Source: Mucilaginibacter defluvii
GTDB taxonomy: Bacteria > Bacteroidota > Bacteroidia > Sphingobacteriales > Sphingobacteriaceae
Length of the DNA: 64,000 nt
Assembly (NCBI RefSeq): GCF_039543225.1
Contig: NZ_BAABJI010000001.1
Location: 585,193-649,192, forward strand
Direction of reading: 5' to 3'
Shown: piece by piece, positions 7,840 through 17,091 of the stretch
Layout: each line of letters begins with the position of its first letter
Position numbering within the stretch: position 1 is the first letter of the stretch
Notes under the pieces: model-generated
Database searches by the model: none
What the model was told of the DNA's origin: nothing
The model's input: the letters and a program-made list of their open reading frames with translations, nothing else
Made by a program: the position numbers and the translations under genes

Positions 7840-10806
7840 ATGAGAAATTTTTATTTACGAACAACTTTGTTGCTCTTGTTTGCTATGGCCGTAAATTTTG
7901 CGTTCGCGCAAACCGGCAGTATTAGCGGGCAGGTGCTCGATGAAAAAGGCCAGCCGCTGCCGGGCGCTTCTGTAACGGCAGGTACACGCTCAACAGCTAC
8001 TGATGTAAACGGCAAATTTAAGTTAACAGGTTTGCCCGCGGGTGCTAATGCCGTTACAGTTACATTTTTAGGATACCAGCAACTTTCGCAAAGCTTTAAC
8101 GCCGGTAGCGAAGGCGTAACTATTAACCTGAAACCTGCGGCTGCCTCAGCCTTAAACGAGGTGGTGATTATAGGTTACGGCAGCCAGCAAAAAAAGAGTG
8201 TAACGGGCGCCATTTCTACGGTTACGTCCAAGGATTTTCAGAAAGGCAGCATTACCACACCCGAGCAGTTAATTGCGGGCAAGGTACCGGGTGTTACCAT
8301 TACACCAAATGGCGGCGCGCCAGGCGCGGGCAGCACAATCCGCATAAGGGGTGGTGCTTCACTTACCGCGAGTAATGATCCGCTGATTGTTATCGATGGG
8401 GTGCCGTTGAGCAATAACGCCATATCCGGTGCTTCAAACCCGTTGAGTTTAATCAACCCGAATGATATTGAATCATTTACTGTATTAAAAGATGCATCGG
8501 CAACGGCCATTTATGGTTCGCGCGCATCAAACGGTGTCATCCTGATCACCACTAAAAAAGGTGCATCGGGTTCACCTAAAGTAAACTTCAGCTCGCAGCT
8601 ATCCGCTTATAAAGTGGGCAAAAAGGTTGATGTTCTCACTGCCGACCAGTTCAGGACTTACGTAAACGAAAAAGGCAATGCTGATCAGAAAGCTTTACTG
8701 GGTAAAGCCAATACCAACTGGCAGGATGAAATTTACCAAACCTCATTGGGTACTGATAACAATATCAGTGTAGCAGGTTCATACAAAAATATACCGTACC
8801 GCGTGTCTGCCGGTTACCTTAAGCAAGTAGGCATACTGGTTACTGATAATTTGCAGCGTACAACCGGTGCCATAACACTTAACCCCAAGTTTTTGAATAA
8901 CCATTTAAAGGTTGATGTTAACCTTAAAGGCGCGCTAACCGATACCCGCTTTGCTAACCAGGGCGCAATTGGTTCGGCGGTGTTTTTTGATCCAACCCAA
9001 CCGGTATACACTAAAAACACGTTTGGTAACTACTTTGAGTGGACTAATGTTGACAATGTAGGCAATGCAATTCCAAACCCCAACGCACCCCGAAACCCGG
9101 TAGCCTTATTGGCACAAAACACCGGTAAAAGCCAGGTAAAAAGGAGCTATGGTAACGCCCAGTTTGATTATAGTATGCATTTTTTGCCTGAACTGCACGC
9201 CAACCTGAACCTTGGTTATGATATTTCAAATGGTAAGGGTACCACTTATGTTCCTGCTAACGCGGCGCAAAGTTTTGCCGTAGGGGGCGTAGATAACCGC
9301 TATCAGCAGGATGTAAACAATAAGGTGGCGGAGTTTTACCTGAACTATACCAAGGATCTGAAATCAATAAACAGTAATATAAACGCTACTGCGGGTTACG
9401 GTTATTATGATTTTTTAACCAAGATATACTACTATCCGAGCTATAATGCAAACGGGCAGGTAGTAGCCGGTTCGCAACCGCTTTTCCCGTTTGATAAACC
9501 TCAGAATACATTGATATCATACTACGGCCGTTTAATTTATACCCTTGCCGATAAGTATATTTTAGCTTCATCGGTACGTACCGATGGTTCATCTAAATTC
9601 GCGCCCGAAAATCGCTGGGGTGTTTTCCCTTCGGTTGCTTTAACCTGGCGCATCAACCAGGAGTCGTTCCTGAAAGAGTCGAACACGTTAAGCGATCTGA
9701 AGTTACGCCTGAGCTACGGTATCACCGGCCAGCAGGATGGCATACCATATTATTCATACCTGCCAACTTACGCGCTTAGCGTTGCATCGGCCAAATATCA
9801 GTTAGGTGATACATTTTACAACATGTACGCCCCGGCCGCTTATGACAGATCGTTAAAATGGGAGCAAACCGCAACCTATAACGCAGGTGTTGATTTCGGT
9901 TTCCTGAACGGGCGTATCAGTGGTGCGGTTGACGTGTATTTCAAAAAAACCAAAGATCTTTTAAACCGGATCCCCTCTCCGCTTGGTTCAAACTTCAGCA
10001 ACTTTATTACCACCAACGTGGGTAATATCGAAAACAAGGGTGTTGAGTTCAGCATCAATGCATCACCGGTAAAAAATAAAGTGTTTAGTTGGGATATGGG
10101 TTTCAACTTTACCTATAACAATACCCGTATCACTAACCTTACCGCAGTCAACAACCCAACCTATCCGGGCGACCAGGTGGGCGGCATTTCAGGCGGAACA
10201 GGAAATACTGTGCAGATCAACTCGGTTGGTTACAGGCCACAAACCTTTTACCTGTACCGCCAGGTTTATGATGCCAGCGGCAAACCAAAAGAAGGTATTT
10301 ATGAGGATCTTAACGGAGATAACATCATCAACGAAAAGGATTTGTACCGTGTAAAAGCCGCTATGCCGAATTTCATACTCGGCTTCAGCACGCAGTTTAA
10401 TTATAAAAAATGGTCACTTTCAACCGTACTGCGCTCAAACCTGGGCAACTACGTGTATAACAACACCAAGGCGAACGTTGGTGTAACACGCGGTATACTT
10501 AACCCTGCCGGTTATTTGGGTAATGCCAGTACCGAGATATTCAAATCGGGTTTTGATAATAACCAGTACCTGAGCGATTACTATCTGGAGAATGCTTCGT
10601 TCCTGAGGATGGATAACCTGGGATTAGGTTACAACGCAGGTAAAATTTTGGGTGATAAGGTAGGTTTACGTGTTAATGCCAATTGCCAGAACGTTTTTGT
10701 GATAACTAATTACACCGGCCTCGACCCGGAGATTGCTAACGGTATCGATAACAACTTTTATCCGCGCCCGCGCACTTTCGTTTTAGGTGTTAACCTTGAT
10801 TTTTAA
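7840..10806 (+). CDS. susC: SusC/RagA-family TonB-linked outer membrane receptor
   Basis: 988 residues. Signal peptide ending NFAFAQ at about 24; carboxypeptidase-regulatory-like domain about 27-105; TonB-box region EVVIIGYGSQQKKSVTGAIS at about 108-127; plug domain with IRIRGGASLTASNDPLIVID; then a 22-strand-type barrel ending in a terminal aromatic-rich strand (FVLGVNLDF). SusC proteins import glycan fragments across the outer membrane with the SusD lid. First gene of a six-gene operon with gaps of 3-11 bp, facing the HTCS regulator. The genes that follow suggest beta-1,4-galactan as substrate. Confidence 0.97.
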   Translation: MRNFYLRTTLLLLFAMAVNFAFAQTGSISGQVLDEKGQPLPGASVTAGTRSTATDVNGKFKLTGLPAGANAVTVTFLGYQQLSQSFNAGSEGVTINLKPAAASALNEVVIIGYGSQQKKSVTGAISTVTSKDFQKGSITTPEQLIAGKVPGVTITPNGGAPGAGSTIRIRGGASLTASNDPLIVIDGVPLSNNAISGASNPLSLINPNDIESFTVLKDASATAIYGSRASNGVILITTKKGASGSPKVNFSSQLSAYKVGKKVDVLTADQFRTYVNEKGNADQKALLGKANTNWQDEIYQTSLGTDNNISVAGSYKNIPYRVSAGYLKQVGILVTDNLQRTTGAITLNPKFLNNHLKVDVNLKGALTDTRFANQGAIGSAVFFDPTQPVYTKNTFGNYFEWTNVDNVGNAIPNPNAPRNPVALLAQNTGKSQVKRSYGNAQFDYSMHFLPELHANLNLGYDISNGKGTTYVPANAAQSFAVGGVDNRYQQDVNNKVAEFYLNYTKDLKSINSNINATAGYGYYDFLTKIYYYPSYNANGQVVAGSQPLFPFDKPQNTLISYYGRLIYTLADKYILASSVRTDGSSKFAPENRWGVFPSVALTWRINQESFLKESNTLSDLKLRLSYGITGQQDGIPYYSYLPTYALSVASAKYQLGDTFYNMYAPAAYDRSLKWEQTATYNAGVDFGFLNGRISGAVDVYFKKTKDLLNRIPSPLGSNFSNFITTNVGNIENKGVEFSINASPVKNKVFSWDMGFNFTYNNTRITNLTAVNNPTYPGDQVGGISGGTGNTVQINSVGYRPQTFYLYRQVYDASGKPKEGIYEDLNGDNIINEKDLYRVKAAMPNFILGFSTQFNYKKWSLSTVLRSNLGNYVYNNTKANVGVTRGILNPAGYLGNASTEIFKSGFDNNQYLSDYYLENASFLRMDNLGLGYNAGKILGDKVGLRVNANCQNVFVITNYTGLDPEIANGIDNNFYPRPRTFVLGVNLDF

Positions 10807-10814
10807 TTACGAAT

Positions 10815-12401
10815 ATGAAAGCATTTAAATATATAGCAGGTATAATTATGCTGGCAGCAACGGTAAGCAGCTGCCAGAAAGACCTGAACCGGGTGCCCAC
10901 AAACGCACTCACTGCCGATAAGGTGTACAGCACGCCCGAAGGCTACAAGCAATCGCTTGCGAAAATTTACGGCGCATTTGCGCTTACCGGTAACGGCGGC
11001 CCCGATGCCGGTGAAGGCGATATTGCCGGTATTGACCAGGGCACGTCAGACTTTTTACGATTGTTCTGGAATCTGCAGGAGCTTACTACCGATGAAGCCG
11101 CCATTGTATGGAACGACCCGGGACTACAGGATTTCCATGTAATGAACTGGACATCGACCAACGTAATGATCCGCGGATTATACAGCCGTTGTTTATATCA
11201 TATCACAGCGTGTAACGAGTTCATCCGCGAGTCAACTGATGAAAAGATTGCGTCGCGCAACATCAGCGGTGCTGAAGCCGAAAATATTCGCCGCTACCGT
11301 GCTGAAGCGCGTTTTTTGCGTGCCTTTGAGTACTGGGTGCTTATGGATCTGTTTGGCAATCCGCCATTTGTAACCGAGAATGACCCCATAGGTAAATTCA
11401 CCCCACCGCAAACTAACCGTGCTAACCTGTTCAATTATATCGAAAGCGAATTAAAGGCTATTGAACCGGAATTGGTGGCGGCAAAACAAAATGAGTATGG
11501 TCGTGCAGACCAGGCTGCTGCGCAAGCGCTGCTGGCACGTATTTATTTAAATGCCGAGGTATATCTGGGGTCAGGCAACAATAAGTATAACGATGCGATA
11601 ACTTATGCGGAGAAGGTAATTAACTCTGCTTATTCACTTAATACCTCGTACCGCAGTTTATTTTTGGGCGATAACAACGTCAACAATACCGAAACCATTT
11701 TCGCTATTAATTATGATGGGGTAAACTCACAAACCTATGGCGGTACCACTTACCTGATAAACGCTGCCGTAAGCGGCGCGATGGGCCCCGCTACTTTTGG
11801 TGTACCTAATGGCGGCTGGAGCGGTATGCGCAGCACACGTAACCTACCCGAAACTTTTGGCGACTACAGCGGCAATACCGACAAGCGCGCCATGTTTGCC
11901 GGTAATAAAATTGAGATGGATGATATCACCATTTTTACTGATGGCCTGGCGGTAGCTAAGTTCAGTAACATTACGTCAACCGGCACTACGCCGCCGTCAC
12001 CCAATGGCGTATATACTTCAACCGATTTCCCGCTGTTTCGCCTTGCCGAAATGTACCTGGTATATGCTGAAGCGGTTAAACGCGGTGGTACCGGTTCAGA
12101 GGCTACGGCAATCGGCTATATCAATTTGTTGCGCCAGCGTGCCTACGGTAACAATAGTGGCAACATAAGCACTTACACACTTAACGATGTGCTTAACGAG
12201 CGTACCCGCGAACTTTACTGGGAAGGTTTCCGCAGGAGTGACCTGATCCGTTACGGCAGGTTTACCGGCAGCAGCTACCTTTGGCCATGGAAGGGCGGCG
12301 CACGCAACGGCCGCGCAGTTGAGGCGTTCCGCGCACTTTTTCCGCTACCTTCATCTGATGTAAATGCTAACCCTAACCTTGTGCAAAACCAAGGCTATTA
12401 A
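10815..12401 (+). CDS. susD: SusD/RagB-family surface glycan-binding lipoprotein
   Basis: 528 residues. Lipoprotein signal peptide with the lipobox Cys at residue 20 (AATVSSCQKD). Typical SusD features: N-terminal 'LNRVPTNALTADKVYSTPEG', tetratricopeptide-like helices (RYRAEARFLRAFEYWVLMDL), and the C-terminal 'ELYWEGFRRSDLIRYGRF' signature. It forms the lid over the SusC channel and captures oligosaccharides. Starts 8 bp after susC. Confidence 0.97.
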   Translation: MKAFKYIAGIIMLAATVSSCQKDLNRVPTNALTADKVYSTPEGYKQSLAKIYGAFALTGNGGPDAGEGDIAGIDQGTSDFLRLFWNLQELTTDEAAIVWNDPGLQDFHVMNWTSTNVMIRGLYSRCLYHITACNEFIRESTDEKIASRNISGAEAENIRRYRAEARFLRAFEYWVLMDLFGNPPFVTENDPIGKFTPPQTNRANLFNYIESELKAIEPELVAAKQNEYGRADQAAAQALLARIYLNAEVYLGSGNNKYNDAITYAEKVINSAYSLNTSYRSLFLGDNNVNNTETIFAINYDGVNSQTYGGTTYLINAAVSGAMGPATFGVPNGGWSGMRSTRNLPETFGDYSGNTDKRAMFAGNKIEMDDITIFTDGLAVAKFSNITSTGTTPPSPNGVYTSTDFPLFRLAEMYLVYAEAVKRGGTGSEATAIGYINLLRQRAYGNNSGNISTYTLNDVLNERTRELYWEGFRRSDLIRYGRFTGSSYLWPWKGGARNGRAVEAFRALFPLPSSDVNANPNLVQNQGY

Positions 12402-12412
12402 ACCTTAATTAA

Positions 12413-13486
12413 ATGAGAACTTATATCATAAAAAGCTTATTTATAGCTATGGCCTTGCTGGTAATGCAGGCCTGCAAAAAGGATACGGTGACAGTAAGGT
12501 CAGCCGCCGAGGGTACCGCACCGACCCTTAAAGCCAGTGCTACCGATGTGCAATTAAGCAGCGAAACGGCTAATGATAACGCTGTAACCTTTACTTGGAA
12601 CAAGGCTGATTACGGCTACAACGCCGCTGTGCAATACACTTTGCAGATAGACAAAAAAGGCAACAAGTTTGCCGCTGCCCGCGAGTACGCGCTTGATGGC
12701 ACCGCGGCGCTCGAGCAAAAATTCACCGTTGGCGATCTTAACAATTCACTCGTATTAATGGGTTTTACACCGGGCGCAAGTGCCGAGCTGGAAGTAAGGG
12801 TAAAATCAGAACTGCGTACTAACGTGGATACCTTGTTTTCGAATGTGATTGAAGTTAAAGCTACGCCGTATGCGGTTATTGTAAACTATCCATCGTTGTA
12901 TGTACCTGCGGCTTACCAGGGCTGGTCGCCTGCAACTGCCGAAAAGGTCGCATCGATATTAGATAATAAAGAGTACGAAGGCTATGTGAATTTTGCTGAT
13001 GCATCTAACCTGATATTTAAATTTACTACCGATGTAAACTGGACAACCACTTACGGCTGGGCAAGCAGTACTAATACCGATAGCTATGCCGGCGGTACCT
13101 TTGCAGCTGGGGCGAATGGTAATCTTTTTGTACCTTCAACAGGGTATTACCTGTTAAAGGCCAATACCAAAAATAATACCTGGGAAGCGCAAAAAACTAC
13201 TTTCGGTATTGTGGGAGATGCCACACCGGGCGGATGGGATAATGATACCAATATGAGCTTTAACGCCACCACCAAGGAGTGGACGGTAACGGCGAACTTA
13301 GCAGTGGGTAAGCTTAAATTCAGGGCTAACAGAAGCTGGGATATTAATTACGGCGATAACAGTCCTGCTAATGGTTTTCTTAAATTAAACGGCGGAGATA
13401 TTCCGATTACCTCAGCAGGTAGATATACTGTTGTTTTAAACCTGAGCATAGCCGGTAACTATACCTATTCTATCACCAAACTTTAA
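12413..13486 (+). CDS. SusE/SusF-like outer membrane glycan-binding lipoprotein
   Basis: 357 residues with a lipobox (LLVMQACKKD, Cys at 21). Residues about 35-150 match a SusE N-terminal Ig-like domain (TWNKADYGYNAAVQYTLQID). The C-terminal part has two modules with W-rich motifs (YQGWSPATAEK; GDATPGGWDNDTNMSF; KFRANRSWDINYGDN), as in the starch-binding-like modules of SusE/SusF. Position directly after SusD supports a surface-binding role. No catalytic residues are expected. Confidence 0.88.
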   Translation: MRTYIIKSLFIAMALLVMQACKKDTVTVRSAAEGTAPTLKASATDVQLSSETANDNAVTFTWNKADYGYNAAVQYTLQIDKKGNKFAAAREYALDGTAALEQKFTVGDLNNSLVLMGFTPGASAELEVRVKSELRTNVDTLFSNVIEVKATPYAVIVNYPSLYVPAAYQGWSPATAEKVASILDNKEYEGYVNFADASNLIFKFTTDVNWTTTYGWASSTNTDSYAGGTFAAGANGNLFVPSTGYYLLKANTKNNTWEAQKTTFGIVGDATPGGWDNDTNMSFNATTKEWTVTANLAVGKLKFRANRSWDINYGDNSPANGFLKLNGGDIPITSAGRYTVVLNLSIAGNYTYSITKL

Positions 13487-13493
13487 AATTGAA

Positions 13494-14534
13494 ATGAAAA
13501 AGAATTATATACTAACCATGCTGGTATGTGCCGGTTTACTGGCAGGTTGCAACAAGGATATAAGCGCGCCGCAATTTCCTGATGAGCCGATAAACGCGGG
13601 TTTTGCCAAAGGTGCCGATGTGAGCTGGGTAAGCGAAATGGAAGATGACGGTATCAAGTTTTATAATAGTGCAGGTGCCGCGCAGGATTTGTTTACCATC
13701 CTGAAAGGTAAGGGCATGAACTCGATCCGTTTGCGTGCCTGGGTAAACCCAACCAACGGTTATAATAACACTGCCGATATGGTTGAAAAAGCGGTGCGGG
13801 CTAAAAACGCGGGTTACCGCGTTATGCTCGATCTGCACTACAGCGATATCTGGGCTGATCCGGGTAATCAAAACAAACCTGCTGCCTGGGCTAACCTGAG
13901 TTTTGCAGCGCTTAAAACCACCGTTGGCACGTATACTGTTGGCGTAATGAATGCGCTGAAAGATAAAGGTATTACGCCTGAATGGGTGCAGGTAGGCAAC
14001 GAAACTAATGATGGTATGCTATGGAACGATGGTAAATCGTCAGTAAGTATGAAAAACTTTGCCGAGCTGGTAAATGCTGGTTACGATGCGGTAAAATCCG
14101 TCAGCAGCAGCAGTAAGGTTATCGTCCACCTGTCAAACGGGTACGACAATAATTTATACCGCTGGATGTTTGACGGCCTCAAAACTAACGGCGCTAAATG
14201 GGATGTGATCGGTATGTCGCTTTATCCAACGGCATCAACCTGGCAAAACCTGAACAAGCAGTGCCTTGCCAACATGAACGATATGGTTACCCGTTATGGC
14301 AGCGAGGTTATGTTGTGCGAGGTGGGTATGCCGGCTACTGAGGCCGCTGCCTCGAAGGCGTTTTTAACCGACATTATTTTGAAAACCAATAGCGTTGATG
14401 GCAAAAAGGGGCTGGGTGTATTTTATTGGGAACCACAATCGTATAATGATTGGGAAGGCTACAAACTGGGGGCTTTTGATGCCAGCGGAAAACCAACCAT
14501 CGCTTTAGATGCATTTTTGATCGAAAAATTTTAA
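13494..14534 (+). CDS. Arabinogalactan endo-beta-1,4-galactanase, GH53
   Basis: 346 residues. Lipoprotein signal (LLAGCNKD, Cys at 19), so probably on the cell surface. The rest is one GH53 TIM barrel: FAKGADVSWVSEME start, SIRLRAWVNP, MLDLHYSDIWADPG, acid/base E170 in VQVGNETNDGMLW, and nucleophile E276 in MLCEVGMP. GH53 enzymes cut internal beta-1,4-galactosyl bonds in pectic galactan and type I arabinogalactan. This gene is the main reason to assign the locus to galactan. It begins 7 bp after the SusE-like gene. Confidence 0.95.
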   Translation: MKKNYILTMLVCAGLLAGCNKDISAPQFPDEPINAGFAKGADVSWVSEMEDDGIKFYNSAGAAQDLFTILKGKGMNSIRLRAWVNPTNGYNNTADMVEKAVRAKNAGYRVMLDLHYSDIWADPGNQNKPAAWANLSFAALKTTVGTYTVGVMNALKDKGITPEWVQVGNETNDGMLWNDGKSSVSMKNFAELVNAGYDAVKSVSSSSKVIVHLSNGYDNNLYRWMFDGLKTNGAKWDVIGMSLYPTASTWQNLNKQCLANMNDMVTRYGSEVMLCEVGMPATEAAASKAFLTDIILKTNSVDGKKGLGVFYWEPQSYNDWEGYKLGAFDASGKPTIALDAFLIEKF

Positions 14535-14537
14535 TTG

Positions 14538-17081
14538 ATGAGATTACTCCTGCTAACAGGCTTCATGCTGCTTTTTGCGTTGCCCGGATTTACCCAGCGC
14601 AACGCCGCCGCTAAAAGTGGTAACGAAATTTATATTGACAGCAAAGGTATAATGCGTTACGCCGCAAACGGTAAAGAAGCCGCCTTTTTTGGTGTTAACT
14701 ATACTTTACCGTTTGCTTACGGCTACCGCTCGCATAAAGTGCAGAATATTAACTTAGAGCAGGCTATTGACCGGGATGTGTATCACTTAGCCCGGCTGGG
14801 AGTTAACGCTTTCCGTGTACATGTGTGGGATACCGAGATCAGCGACTCGTTAGGTAACCTGAAGCAGAATGAGCATCTGCGCCTGTTTGATTACCTGTTG
14901 GCAAAGCTTGAGGAGCGGGGCATACGCATTATTGTAACCCCGATCGCCTTTTGGGGTAACGGCTATCCGGAGCGGGATGAACACACCGGAAGCTTTAGTG
15001 ATGTTTACGGAAAGGACGGAGCACTTGTACAGGAAAAGGCTTATGTGGCGCAGGAGCGTTACTTGCAACAGTTTTTTAGTCATGTAAATCCGTATACGGG
15101 TAAAACTTATGTAAAGGATGCCTTTATAATTGCTACGGAGGTTAATAACGAGCCACACCACAGTGGGCCTAAGGCGCGCGCAACAGAATATGTTAACCGC
15201 ATGGCCGCGGCTATAAAAAGTGCAGGCTGGACAAAGCCGGTTTTCTACAATATCAGCGAATCGCCCTGGTATGCTGATGCGGTGGCTAAGTCCGTAGCTG
15301 ATGGCTTTAGCTTTCAATGGTACCCTACGGGCTTAGTTGCCGGGCATCAGCATAAAGGTAATCTGTTGCCGCAGGTTGATCATTATGTTATTCCGTTTGA
15401 TACCATCCCGGAGTTTAAAAATAAAGCCCGGATGGTATACGAGTTTGATGCGGGCGATGTAATGCAGCCGTATATGTATCCGGCTATGGCGCGGAGTTTT
15501 AAAAAAGCCGGTTTTCAGTGGGCAACACAATTCGCTTATGATCCGCTGGGTAACGCGTTTGCCAACACCGAGTATCAAACGCATTTTCTGAACCTGGCTT
15601 ACACGCCCTCAAAAGCGATAAGCTTGCTTATAGCCGGTAAGGTTTTTCGCTCGGTGCCTGTATTTAAATCATGCGGTAAATTCCCTGCAGATACTTTGTT
15701 CGGGCCGTTCAGGCTTAGCTATAAACAACAGCTAAGCGAGATGAACAGCGATACCGAATTTTACTACTCCAACTCAACGGACTCAAAACCGGTAAAGCCA
15801 TCAGCTTTGGCGCATATAGCAGGGGTTGGTTCATCAGCGGTAATTCAATATAACGGTACCGGCGCTTATTTTTTAGACAGGTTGCCCGATGGAAGCTGGC
15901 GCCTGGAAGTAATGCCTGATGCCATACCCGTGAGCGACCCGTTTGCGAAAGCTTCTTTATCTAAACACGTCACCCGCATTTTCAGCAACGAAAGGCAGAT
16001 GACCCTGAATCTTCCCGGCTTGAATAAAGGTTTCACTATTACGCCGCTTAATGCAGGTAATCAATACACACCTAAAATTGCGGCAGGTTACTTTAGCATT
16101 AAGCCGGGTACCTATCGTATCGCGGCATCTGCAAACCCATATAAAAAAGGCAATACGCTTATTAACGGAAACATCAGGCTTGCTGAATTTGTGGCTCCGC
16201 CGAATGATAGTTTACAACTTGAGGTAGATCATCAGGCTAATTATAGCGTTGCTGCGAATACGGCGTTTAAGATAAAGGCCGTTGTAGCCGGAATTTCAGC
16301 AGGTGATAGTGTGCGGGTATTGGCTAATCGCTTAACGGGCACATACCGCATTGTACCTATGCAGCAAACCGGCGCTTATACTTTTGAGGCCATGGTCCCT
16401 GCGGATTTATTGAGTCCGGGTTTACTGCAATACCGCATAGCGGTAACTCATAAAGGTAAGGAGCAGGTAGTATTCCCGGGCGGTCAATCCGGTGATCCGT
16501 TCGCCTGGGATTATATCAACCAACAGTACTATCAAACCATTATATCCGCTCCGGGCAGCCCGGTTAAACTTTACAGTGCCGCGCGCGACAAAAACAACGT
16601 AATCGTTTATTCGCCCGAATGGAAAACTGATAGCTATGAATATGTAACTAATGCCGATGGCAATTTAGCCATCAGCCTCAACCATAAACCAAGCAATAAT
16701 GAGTTGGGCGGATTAGAGCTTTTTGTTAAAGATGAAATTTTAACACACGCTGCTAACCTGGGCCAGTATAGCTTTATAACCGTAAATGCATCAGGTAACA
16801 CACCGGCAAAACTGGTGTTAATTGATGCTGATGCCAATGCGTGGAGCGCGGTCATTAACATTGCGGATGGGACAGTTAAGGTGCCGCTTAGCGCTTTTAA
16901 ACCCGATAGCCTGGTGTTGCTGCCTCGTCCGTACCCGGGCTTTCAAAGCCTGCGCTTTAAATCGGCAGCGGTATCGAATTTTTCGTTGTTGAGTGTGGAG
17001 CGTGTTCAGCTTTTGCTTACCGGCGATAACGCTAAGGCCTTTAATACACTAATAGAAGGCATAAGCCTCGAAACCAAATAA
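14538..17081 (+). CDS. Secreted clan GH-A-like glycoside hydrolase of unsettled family
   Basis: 847 residues from the ATG at 14538; a TTG at 14535 directly after the previous stop is the alternative. Signal peptide ends LPGFTQ. The first about 400 residues look like a (beta/alpha)8 glycosidase: GVNYTLPF, NAFRVHVWDTE, PIAFWGNGYP, candidate acid/base Glu about 205 in ATEVNNEP, candidate nucleophile Glu about 302 in MVYEFDAGD. The last about 450 residues are beta-sandwich-like (no family recognised). I cannot decide between GH5-like subfamilies and GH147, a beta-galactosidase family known from Bacteroides pectin loci. Operon context suggests it acts on galactan oligosaccharides. Confidence 0.75.
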   Translation: MRLLLLTGFMLLFALPGFTQRNAAAKSGNEIYIDSKGIMRYAANGKEAAFFGVNYTLPFAYGYRSHKVQNINLEQAIDRDVYHLARLGVNAFRVHVWDTEISDSLGNLKQNEHLRLFDYLLAKLEERGIRIIVTPIAFWGNGYPERDEHTGSFSDVYGKDGALVQEKAYVAQERYLQQFFSHVNPYTGKTYVKDAFIIATEVNNEPHHSGPKARATEYVNRMAAAIKSAGWTKPVFYNISESPWYADAVAKSVADGFSFQWYPTGLVAGHQHKGNLLPQVDHYVIPFDTIPEFKNKARMVYEFDAGDVMQPYMYPAMARSFKKAGFQWATQFAYDPLGNAFANTEYQTHFLNLAYTPSKAISLLIAGKVFRSVPVFKSCGKFPADTLFGPFRLSYKQQLSEMNSDTEFYYSNSTDSKPVKPSALAHIAGVGSSAVIQYNGTGAYFLDRLPDGSWRLEVMPDAIPVSDPFAKASLSKHVTRIFSNERQMTLNLPGLNKGFTITPLNAGNQYTPKIAAGYFSIKPGTYRIAASANPYKKGNTLINGNIRLAEFVAPPNDSLQLEVDHQANYSVAANTAFKIKAVVAGISAGDSVRVLANRLTGTYRIVPMQQTGAYTFEAMVPADLLSPGLLQYRIAVTHKGKEQVVFPGGQSGDPFAWDYINQQYYQTIISAPGSPVKLYSAARDKNNVIVYSPEWKTDSYEYVTNADGNLAISLNHKPSNNELGGLELFVKDEILTHAANLGQYSFITVNASGNTPAKLVLIDADANAWSAVINIADGTVKVPLSAFKPDSLVLLPRPYPGFQSLRFKSAAVSNFSLLSVERVQLLLTGDNAKAFNTLIEGISLETK

Positions 17082-17091
17082 TATTAAACTG

